Shown here piece after piece: positions 52,242-60,570 of a DNA stretch of 64,000 nt. This DNA comes from Asterias rubens. Taxonomy: Eukaryota; Echinodermata; Asteroidea; Forcipulatida; Asteriidae. A model generated the notes under the pieces. That model made no database searches and was not told the origin of the DNA. It was given only the letters and a program-made list of their open reading frames with translations. The number at the start of each line of letters is the position of its first letter. Within the stretch, counting starts at the first letter, position 1. A program made the position numbers and the translations under genes. Location: the NCBI RefSeq assembly GCF_902459465.1, contig NC_047082.1, forward strand, positions 9,484,545 through 9,548,544. Reading direction: 5' to 3'.

Positions 52242-52571
52242 TCAGAGGCAAAATGAGTCGTCTGCTTTCATATCATTTTTAATATACTCCAAAATATTTG
52301 ATGCATCTTTTGGCAAAGGATACCCGAAAATGAGGAAATCATATTTGTATTTTTGTATGACTCTCTCGATAGTCTCGGTTGTTATATTGCGGTAATAATT
52401 TACCATAAGTTCGGTTCGCTTCGTGTTGGAGATATACGAATGTCCATACACGGCGCTCTTGCTTATGTTGTACAGCGATTTCATGTATTCGATGTCTCGA
52501 GACACAGTTTCAACCTTTCCAATGAAATCATAGTCAATGTCACAGGGTACTTTTTGCTCATGAATAGGTAA
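52242..52571 (-). pseudogene. Truncated antisense copy of the carbohydrate sulfotransferase
   Basis: About 105 codons of the C-terminal region of the sulfotransferase at 54490-55877 recur here in reverse, from LPIHEQKVPCDIDYDFIGKV to NILEYIKNDMKADD, with only a few replacements (AVYGHS for AVYKQS, TIERV for TIEKV). It still has an open frame to a TGA stop. Both PAPS-binding motifs and the membrane anchor are missing, so it cannot encode an active enzyme. The upstream in-frame residues (52572-52649) are unrelated. Near-identity implies a recent event or gene conversion. Confidence 0.85.
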
Positions 52572-53322
52572 TCTATCAATGTTCAGCAATGCATAAGTAA
52601 CATAGTATTCATAAGAAAATCTACGTATGGAAGCTATCAGACAGCACACAATGGAATCGAGTAAAATATTGACAATACCAAAAATGCAACCATCAGGGCA
52701 TGGTTAAGGGTACACAATACAGTTGTTTCCATGCACTGATGGTTATCAAAGGGATAGAAGTTTGTTGTCGCCAAAACCACCCATTTTTTATTCGACGAAC
52801 CATAAATCTCTAAAAAAATAAAATAATTGTTCACAGAATATCCATTTATTTTGTATGCATGAATGAACACCATTTAATATAGCGCCTTTTCCCAAGGTTG
52901 CAAAGTGCTCAGAGAATGACAGGGAAAAAACAAGACAAGCCGGGCGAGAGTTCATAATGGTTACACAAATAATATGTTATTTATACAAAGGGATTTTATT
53001 ACGCTAAAAAAAATGTCATCGAAAACTAAGCTTTTGCGTCTCGGTACCTGCATAAAATGATGTCCCAGCTCTGGGATTTTGTGTGCATTTTTTTGCTGGT
53101 TACCTCTCCCCAAAGTTATACAAACGTCTCTACGAATAACAATATGGTATACTTCGACATGTTTTTCTCAGCAAGAGTTGTGGGGCCCCTTTTTTTGTGC
53201 AAGACTGGATCACGGTCTTCTCCCATTTATGTATATGCATTTACTCCTGATTGAATAGTATACAAATATTGACTGCTTCGAGTGCTATGACACCCAAGGT
53301 GATCCCGGGGCGTTCTATTTTC

Positions 53323-53447
53323 CCGAGGCTGAGTCCTAAGTTAGGACTAAGAGATATCAAAAACGTACAGCTAGTCCTAAGTTAGGACGAGTAACTCTTC
53401 CTAACTCAAGAAAAGACTAGTCCTAGCTTCTTGTGAAATCTACCCCT
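53323..53447. mobile_element. Foldback element, TTAGGACTAGTCC family, copy 2
   Basis: Contains GAGTCCTAAGTTAGGACTAA, CTAGTCCTAAGTTAGGACGA, GACTAGTCCTAGC and the end TGTGAAATCTACCCCTGG. The left outer end is degraded. Confidence 0.55.
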
Positions 53448-53808
53448 GGACACCTTTGGTAATTGTCAAAGACCAGTTTTCTCACTTTATGTATCTCAAC
53501 ATTGTGCACAAAATAACAAACCTGTGAAATTTTTTACTCAATCGCTCGTCGAAGTTGCGAGATAATAATGGAAGAAAAAAAACCTTGTCATACGAAGTTG
53601 TGTGCTTTCAGATGTTTGATTTCGGGACCTCAAAATCTAATTCGGAGGTCCCGAAATCAAGTCAAATATTTTAGTGGAAAACTATCAAAAACTACGTTAC
53701 CTCAGAGGGAGCCGTTTCTCACAATGTGTTTTACTATCAACAGCTCTCCATTACTCGTTACCAAGTTTGTATGCTAACAATTAATTTGAGTAGTTACCAA
53801 TAGTGTTC
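53446..53808. mobile_element. CACTGGACAC foldback family, inverted copy
   Basis: Begins TGGACACCTTTGGTAATTG, with TTTCGGGACCTCAAAATCT and its partner in the centre and ACCAATAGTGTTCAG at the right end. It directly abuts the preceding TTAGGACTAGTCC element. Confidence 0.6.
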
Positions 53809-54489
53809 AGATAAAAAATTAAATGTCGTTTGCATTAACGATTTACGTCAACAACCTTTTTTTTACCACAGCCATTTTGTCTAAGTTTCCCTTTTTAGGG
53901 TATTGAGCCGTACCACGTGTCGTAGGCGCGATTATGTTTCCTAACGATTTTTCCCTCACACGTCAGGGTCTACGTCAGAGAAATTCAATACTGGACAAAA
54001 TCGACCTAACCCAGAGTTTTGGTGGATGTAGGCCTTTATCTGTATTATATATAGATATCCGGACTATTGTTTTGGAAGACTAATCGATCAGAATTCACAC
54101 AGACCTGAGATTGCATCAGTTTGTGTATTTTAAAATAGTGCATCTGTTGTAGATGATGGTCCTCACCTGTCTCCACCTCAAGTAGTAAACCTCGTTTACT
54201 GTAAGCAAAATTCAGTCTGCTCAAGCTATCATATCATAATTAGACTTCTTCGACAAGTTGCTAAACCGTCTGTACCTAAAACTGTCGGGTCAGAGGTCAG
54301 ACAAGTGGGAGACGGAACCAACATCTATAGGAGTGCTGCCACGTTCTTGATATGCACAGGCCGTACAAAAACGTTTCAATCTTTTTCTCATTTGACGGTA
54401 ACATCATCGCGACGTCATTTAAAAGTGTTCTCATTTTGAGGTACATCGTGTATTTCTTGTTCTTTTGTTTTAATCACACATTTTCCAGG

Positions 54490-54580
54490 ATGTTGCTGAC
54501 ATCGCGGTCCTCAATTTTCGTCTCCTTCGTGGTTTTAATTTCGGTGATGACGTTCATGTATGTCTTCGTCAACCTGACAG
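54490..54580 (+). CDS. Sulfotransferase exon 1: cytoplasmic start and signal-anchor helix
   Basis: Thirty codons plus one base. Short N-terminus MLLTSRSS with one Arg, then hydrophobic IFVSFVVLISVMTFMYVFV and an NLT sequon at the junction. This is typical for a Golgi type II anchor. Confidence 0.72.
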
Positions 54581-55877
54581 GTACGTACAATTCGATAGAC
54601 ATCGTACCCTTTAAACAATCAAGGCACCTCTCCAAGGAATTCTTCCTTTCGTTATGCGCAGAACCTCAACTAGTATAGACCGGCAGGGTCTGTCGCAAAG
54701 TGGACGTTTTTGGTGCCTCTATAATTTAAATCTTACCAGTGACCAGCCCATCATACTTTGAACGCCCCTCTTGCCCACCAGTCAGGTTGAAATGATAAAT
54801 AAATAAACAAAATATAATAAATAAATAAATAAATGTATTAATAAATAAAATATAGAAAATGTTCCGTTACGCAACTACGTCATACACCAAAGCGACAGCA
54901 CAGTGATTAAATTACCATTTTTTATTGTTTTCTTATCAGTTTTAGTTCATCGCCAACCACAAAATGATGGACTTTCTGAAAGTACCAATGTCCGTGGTGT
55001 TGAGTACACAGAAGCTGCAGGTATCCAACATCAACGATGGACACGTGCACACAGAGTCTGCGAAAACATCATAGGACTCAAACCAGTCAATATTTTGAAG
55101 GACCAACTAAGATTTCCCGTAACAGATCATGAAAAAGTGTGGCTTAGATTGACTTACTTCGTTGATGATCGAAAAGTCGCATTCGTCTTAGTGCTTAAGG
55201 CAGGTTTTTCAAACTGGCTCGACTTCATATCAAGCATTTTGACGGAAGGGAAGGCCGAGTGCAGAGAAGGGTCGGGTTTGCCTTTTACTTTGGATGAAAT
55301 CAGACCAAAGCTCAGGACCTACAAGAAAGTTATCTTTGTCCGCAACCCAATCAGCCGTCTCGTGTCCGGATACGTGGATAAGTTTGTGAACTTACCAACG
55401 GAATACTACACCAACATGTCAAGGGACATCATCAAGGAAGTTCGTGGGGAGGCTATCGCTAAGAGTCGGCGTCCAGACATGACATTCCCGGAGTTTCTGC
55501 ACTACATTTTAACAACAAAAGAAATATTGGACGCCCACTGGTTACCTATTCATGAGCAAAAAGTACCCTGTGACATTGACTATGATTTCATTGGAAAGGT
55601 TGAAACTGTGTCTCGAGACATCGAATACATGAAATCGCTGTACAACATAAGCAAGAGCGCCGTGTATAAGCAATCGTATATCTCCAACACGAAGCGAACC
55701 GAACTTATGGTAAATTATTACCGCAATATAACAACCGAGACTATCGAGAAAGTCATACAAAAGTACAAATACGATTTCCTCATTTTCGGGTATCCTTTGC
55801 CAAAAGATGCATCAAATATTTTGGAATACATTAAAAACGATATGAAAGCAGACGACTTTTATATCGCGTCTGATTGA
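54490..55877 (+). CDS. Carbohydrate sulfotransferase (CHST8-14 / Sulfotransfer_2 type), 2 exons, 342 aa
   Basis: Exon 1 (54490-54580) encodes MLLTSRSSIF and a membrane helix; exon 2 (54940-55877) encodes the luminal domain. Donor ACAG/GTACGT and acceptor TTCTTATCAG/TTTTA join in phase 1. This family moves sulfate from PAPS to sugars (chondroitin, dermatan or HNK-1/GalNAc types) as type II Golgi proteins. Visible motifs: 5'-phosphosulfate loop KAGFSNW (from residue 117), 3'-phosphate motif RNPISRLVSGYVDKF (about 165) and the family block HWLPIHEQKVPCDIDYDFIG (about 230). The usual first loop is nearer to KVACTNW, so this copy is a divergent form. Length fits the family (about 340-420). Substrate cannot be told. 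An in-frame ATG at 54352 would add 46 residues but would bury the anchor. A polyadenylation signal lies 26 bases after the stop. The 3' half is duplicated in reverse at 52242-52571. Confidence 0.85.
54940..55877 (+). CDS. Sulfotransferase exon 2: luminal catalytic domain
   Basis: 312 codons ending TGA, entered in phase 1 as VLVHRQPQ. Contains all PAPS-binding motifs and the C-terminal KYDFLIFGYPLP segment typical of the family. Everything from 55542 on is shared with the antisense copy in the left arm. Confidence 0.88.
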
Positions 55878-55902
55878 AGTCATTGTGATTTTTTTAAATT
55901 CA

Positions 55903-55908
55903 AATAAA
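55903..55908 (+). promoter_or_regulatory. Polyadenylation signal of the sulfotransferase
   Basis: AATAAA lies 26 bases after the stop codon. The 3' untranslated region would be very short if this site is used. Confidence 0.55.
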
Positions 55909-56149
55909 TACAGTTTAAAGTGTAAATTACCAACCAACCATTACCAACGACGGAAGAATTTGCCTTACAAGTATAAGGATATTGAAGTAAGACAGACACA
56001 ATATTAGCCTACACCATTTTATAAACATAGACCAAGATGTATAATGACACAATTGATTTATTTTAAGTATTCTCCAATGAGCTGGGGTTCTTTATCAGGT
56101 TTTCTGACAAAACGGAAGATTGAAATATATTTAATGTATTATTTACATT

Positions 56150-56530
56150 ACACCATAGGTTTTTGTTTAACAAAACAGTTGCTGGCAGTGTACACACTTT
56201 ATGTAATCCACCATACACATAAACTGACAAATCTGTAGAAGTTTGAGATCGATCGGCCATCTGGGTCACGAGAGAATAGTGAAAAGCCGATTACAAATTT
56301 TGCATTGCATCGATGCCAAATATTAATAACAATGAATAAAACGCTCACTGAGCGATAAAATCCAAACGCGAAGTTAGATTATTTACCTCTCATCAAATTT
56401 TGACATTTCAGACAGAAATATTTCAAGGGATGCTTTCTACTATACTATCGACATAAGACCATTTAAGTTTTATGTAAATCTGTGATCTTCGCGATTTTTG
56501 TTTCTTACCAATTCTGTAACGTTCCTAAAG
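56150..56530 (+). repeat. Dispersed repeat, second copy of 23500-23862
   Basis: From AAAACAGTTGCTGGCAGTGT to CCAATTCTGTAACGTTCCT, closely similar to the copy in gene A intron 1. Present only in the right arm. Confidence 0.7.
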
Positions 56531-56617
56531 ACAAATGATTGAATATGAAACTCATTTCATAAAAATTATACATTGCTACGACAGTTAAGTTATGGAAATG
56601 ACAGTAAAATCAATTTG

Positions 56618-56926
56618 ACATTGGACAATCGACATTCGCGTAGGTTTGTACAGCAAATATTAGACAATGGACATTCACGTAGGTTGTACAGCGAATATTG
56701 GACAATGGACATTCACTTAGGTTGTACAGCGAATATTGGACAATGGACATTCACGTAGGTTGTACAGCGAATATTGGACAATGGACATTCACGTAGGTTG
56801 TACAGCGAATCTTGGACAATGGACATTCAGGTAGGTTGTACAGCGAATATTGGACAATGGACATTCACGTATAGGTTGTACAGCGAACATTGGGCAATGG
56901 ACATTCACGTACTAGGTTTGTAGGAA
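56618..56926 (+). repeat. Minisatellite, about 38-bp unit, 7-8 copies
   Basis: The unit is GGACAATGGACATTCACGTA followed by GGTTGTACAGCGAATATT. Copies differ at a few sites (CGCGTAGG, CACTTAGG, CAGGTAGG). Confidence 0.9.
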
Positions 56927-57366
56927 TGTAACTTTACTGTCATCACATGAAACTGTTTACAAGGTGATGCGGCACAGTCGGCTGTAAATGCCAGAAACAC
57001 GGGGGGAAATATCGCAGGCGACTCTGGTTATTTTGTACGTGTTTGGATTACGTCCTAATGTTGTTTTGATCTAAGCTAACGGGTTATTTCTTTAAGGGTT
57101 GTATTCTTGTGACAACCACTAGTCTTGTATTTTGAATCTTTTTATAAACAACTTTTCAATGTTCTTAACTTATTATTTATGTATAATACGGCTTCTATTA
57201 TTCTAAGGGTCATACCATAAACATTGTTTTTTAAATTAGATTTTATATTTGGTAACTTTGTAAGATTGTTTTATGTCGTAAAGCGCCTCGGGTTGGTCTA
57301 GCGTGAAGCGCTCAATAAATTCAATTATTACTCATTATTACTGTATGAATCAAAGGTCACAATTTT

Positions 57367-57505
57367 GGGACTTTTGGGACGCTTGGTGGCAGCAGACTAA
57401 CCAGGTAAAACCCATTGGTCTCGGTAATGTGCGCATGCTCAAAACTACGTAAACAATGGAAATTTACCTGGTAAGTCTGCTGCCACCTAGCGTCCCAAAG
57501 TCTCC
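57367..57505. mobile_element. MITE-like element, GGCAGCAG family, copy 5
   Basis: GGACTTTTGGGACGCTTGG at the left and CCACCTAGCGTCCCAAAGTC at the right, with the central GCGCATGCTCAAAACTACGT spacer. It interrupts the right arm of the inverted duplication. Confidence 0.75.
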
Positions 57506-58158
57506 TATTATTATTTATGATCCACAAGAAGAACAAAACATGTATAAATAATGTACTCTGTTGAATGTGGTCCTTTTGACGGTAAGGGGGTAATAATTAT
57601 TTCAGTTTCAATTTATTTTACATTTTTCTTTTTAAGATTTGTATTAGCTTTATCATATTTTGTCTGTACAAAAAAAAACTTGAAACGTCTTACATTTCAT
57701 TTTTGAGAATTTCTTCTTTTAAATTTGCTAATTTTCTCACTCATTGAAGAGAAATATCATAATACATGAAAGGATTCTCCAAGTGGTTAAAACTGTCATA
57801 AAAGATCGTTTACATGTAGTCAGTAATTTTACAATTTTTATTTGGAGGGTGAATAACTCGATGGGCATTGGGACTCCAGAAGTTACTCATTATTAAATTG
57901 AGCAGAGGGTTACAGTTCAATGAATAATTTCCTTTTCACTGTAAAAAAGCTTAGAGACTTCTAAAGTATTTTTTGTGTATTTTTGAATACTTAGCACGCG
58001 GTACTGTTATGCTATGGAATTTCTTATTGGGGTTCGCCAACAGGAAGTGCCAATGAATAACTTTCTTACGACCTCCAACTGGGGGGGGGGGTTACTTTAA
58101 GTGACATCATTATTAAACCGTCGTTCTTAAAGAAATTGGGCCCTAGCTGGCTTTTGAA

Positions 58159-58291
58159 TGGGAGACTTTTGGGACGCTTGGTAGCAGCAAACTTACCAGG
58201 TAAAATCCATTGTTCTCGGTAATGTGCGCATGCTCAGAACTACGTAAACAATGGAAATTTAACTGGTAAGTTTGCTGCCACCTAGCGTCCC
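58159..58291. mobile_element. MITE-like element, GGCAGCAG family, copy 6
   Basis: GGGAGACTTTTGGGACGCTT left and GCTGCCACCTAGCGTCCC right, with CATTGTTCTCGGTAATGTGC in the middle. The right terminal AAAGTCTCCC is missing. Confidence 0.72.
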
Positions 58292-58474
58292 ATTAAAGAA
58301 ATTCTTCCAAATAGGGATTTATATCATAACAAAATGAATCAAATAGATTCATGTTGTTTGTTTTACTTTATTAATTGATCACGGTTCAGTGAAAAATTTC
58401 GTCTGTAAATTTCACATAGTAAAACATTTAGACTGAACAAGTTTTGTGCGGCACTGATTGCTTACAATTGAAGG

Positions 58475-58745
58475 AACATTTTGCCTTGGATCGGTCGAGT
58501 TGGTCTTTGAAAAGCGTTTGGAACCGTTCGTTATAAAATGCGTATGGTTAGAAAGAGGTTTTAAAAGTTGAATACAATGATCCACACAAATTTGCCTTCA
58601 AATTGCGTTGTTTTCCTGTTCCTTTACGAACTAGGTCAAAGGAAAACCACGCAATTTCGAGTGATACTTGTGTGGATCATTATATTCTACTTTTAAAATA
58701 TCTATCTAACCATATTTGCATTTCAAGGCAATGTACATGTGTTCC
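58475..58745. mobile_element. CACGGTCGGCC foldback family, internally deleted copy
   Basis: Left GCCTTGGATCGGTCGAGTTG and the inner GAACTAGGTCAAAGGAAAAC with AATTTCGAG remain, but the central CACGGTCGGCC palindrome is absent. Confidence 0.55.
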
Positions 58746-58934
58746 TTTAAGTTATGATTTTTGAGTAGCAACCTGATAAATTTTGTTAAGCATGGAAAAT
58801 CCTTCTTTGTTGGTTATAGTGTTATGCATGATGACCATAACCACCATCCTCTCCAACCACACCATGCAAACGACCAACCAGTGAATATTTCATTACAATT
58901 AGTGGTCACATTGTTGTAAAAAACAACGAGAATA

Positions 58935-59145
58935 ATAATAATAATAAATAACTTTCGATTTATATAGCGCCTAATAACTAACACTTAATTCTCTAAGCGC
59001 TTTACATTAGTGCCCTGGTCATAGGGCCAATAACATCCCTTTTTTTAATGTTTCTCAGCTCCCCTGGGAGTATACAACCTGGGCAACAGTTTATATCGCT
59101 CCAAAGGCTTTTTCATTCACAATATCAACCTCTACCCTCGAAGGT
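58935..59145 (+). mobile_element. SINE-like fragment (AGCGCTTTACAT type)
   Basis: TTTATATAGCGCCTAA, AAGCGCTTTACATTAGTGCC and CTCCCCTGGGAGTATACAAC recall the body of the element at 17300-17620. No tRNA-like head. Confidence 0.45.
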
Positions 59146-59150
59146 ACTTA

Positions 59151-59535
59151 AAGGGAAGGTACACGTTTGGTAATTGTCAAGACCAGTCTTCTCACTTGGT
59201 GTGTCCCATCATATTACCATAAAATAACAAGCCTGTGAAAATTTGGGCTCAATTCTTTGAATTGGTCATCGAAGTTGCGAGGAAATTATGATAGAAAAAA
59301 CACCCTTGTTGGACGAATTTGAGTGCTTTCAGATAAGAATAAAAGACTTCTAGCTAGAAGTCTTTATTATTTTAGTGAGAAATTACCTCTTTCACAAAAA
59401 CTAAGTTACTTCAGAGGGAGTCATTTCCCACAATGTTTTCTACTATGAACAGCTCTCCAATGCTCTTTACCAAGTCAGTTTTTAAGTTAATATTTGTTTT
59501 GAGTAACTACCAAACGTGTACCTTCCCTTTAAGTT
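59151..59535. mobile_element. CACTGGACAC foldback family, GGGAAGGTACACGTTTGG subfamily, copy 2
   Basis: AAAGGGAAGGTACACGTTTG left and AAACGTGTACCTTCCCTTTA right are inverted; the centre has the AGACTTCTAGCTAGAAGTCT palindrome. Confidence 0.72.
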
Positions 59536-60204
59536 TTGTCTGGTATTTTCAAGGGGAGGAGGTTCTTATATGTGTTTATTTTGACATTTGTAGTATTTCT
59601 GAGGAAAATCTTTACCTCAACTTGAGACACAATGACCGTTGGCACCTTGACATGAGACAAAATATCATCACAGGTTTTTCGTTAGTCTAAGTTTCGCAAA
59701 ATCTGCAATCTGGCAATAAGTCTCCAACTACTGTGTATTGGATATTATCGTGGTGCAGCCATCTTGAATTTATCCCATTGATATCAATGTTACCAAACCG
59801 AGGCTGGAGAACATTAGTCTGGTTCCTATTTGTAAAATGATTATTAGCATTGATTATTGTTATTTGATACGAGGTACAAGACCCAGATGGAGGCAGCATG
59901 ATAAAAAACAACATCAAATCATTCACGTACCGTTTAGTGAAAACATCAAGCAATCCTGACAGTCAGCTACAATCTTTTTACACTCCTCCTAAAAGTTTCA
60001 GTATCAATCTAAATATTATAGTATGTCCGTTTGATAAAAAATCCTGTGTTGACATGGTAACAATTCCCTTGATAAACAACGCCTTAACAGACTTCCGGGC
60101 ACGGGCTCAAAATTGTTCACAAGTTCTGTACGGACGGCAGTATAAAAAAAAAACAATTTGCAAGTTGACAACTCTGCGTTACCATCTCTCCTCAGGCGCG
60201 CCTC

Positions 60205-60570
60205 CTAGAGTAAAAGAGAGGGTGTGGGCTTCTTCCCGGGCCACGCCTCCTTTGCATATTTCTTCTTCTTTGGCAAGTCAATGCCCATATTAGGAATGTG
60301 TGCTAACATTGTTGTTTGCCTCATTTCCTCAACCGGCGGGGCCATGTCAACTTCTGGCGCCAAATTGGGCGCATGCATGAGTCCGAGGGTAGCGCTACCA
60401 AGCATACCAACTGGGGGCGAGGTTGGGGTGGTGGGTGTGTTTGGTAAGAGGGCCTCGTTATCCGCACCTGGAAGGTCCGCATACAGCGACGGACCATAGT
60501 GAAGTCCTTGTAACCTCCTTACCATGTCGTTTGCAGCACTCACACTCTGCGACTCCTCTAACCGCCTTTT
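60205..60570 (-). CDS. PPP1R8: PPP1R8 last exon: C-terminal region
   Basis: Starts KRRLEESQSVSAANDM, has a Pro/Ala/Met-rich middle (APNLAPEVDMAPP) and ends with the strongly conserved KKKKYAKEAWPGKKPTPSLL plus Leu and stop. The C-terminus is the second PP1/RNA-binding region in the vertebrate protein. Confidence 0.92.
   Translation of the reverse strand, partial: KRRLEESQSVSAANDMVRRLQGLHYGPSLYADLPGADNEALLPNTPTTPTSPPVGMLGSATLGLMHAPNLAPEVDMAPPVEEMRQTTMLAHIPNMGIDLPKKKKYAKEAWPGKKPTPSLLL

Larger units (their letters stand above)
50850..52571 (-). repeat. Large inverted duplication, left arm
   Basis: On the minus strand this arm matches the plus strand of 55542-57665: the 3' part of the sulfotransferase exon, its downstream sequence (GAGCTGGGGTTCTTTATCA, the block ATTTCCCCCCGTGTTTCTGG/CAGCCGACTGTGCCGCATC), then CGCTTCACGCTAAACCAACC, and finally TTTATGATCCACAAGAAGA. 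The arms differ by insertions on both sides (a SINE at 51384-51665 here; a repeat, a minisatellite and a MITE on the other side). Confidence 0.82.
55542..57665 (+). repeat. Large inverted duplication, right arm
   Basis: Partner of 50850-52571. It is interrupted by a dispersed repeat (56150-56530), a 38-bp minisatellite (56618-56926) and a GGCAGCAG MITE (57367-57505), none of which appears in the left arm at the same place. Matching resumes after the MITE at TTATTTATGATCCACAAGAA and fades after about 57665. Confidence 0.82.

Noticed and set aside
54352..54489. In-frame upstream ATG extending the sulfotransferase by 46 residues
   Set aside because: The extension adds a second hydrophobic stretch of low-complexity Phe/Ile and is untypical of the family; the ATG at 54490 gives a standard type II anchor.
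56618..56926. CRISPR-like regular repeats
   Set aside because: Units are contiguous with no unique spacers and the window is animal DNA; this is a minisatellite.
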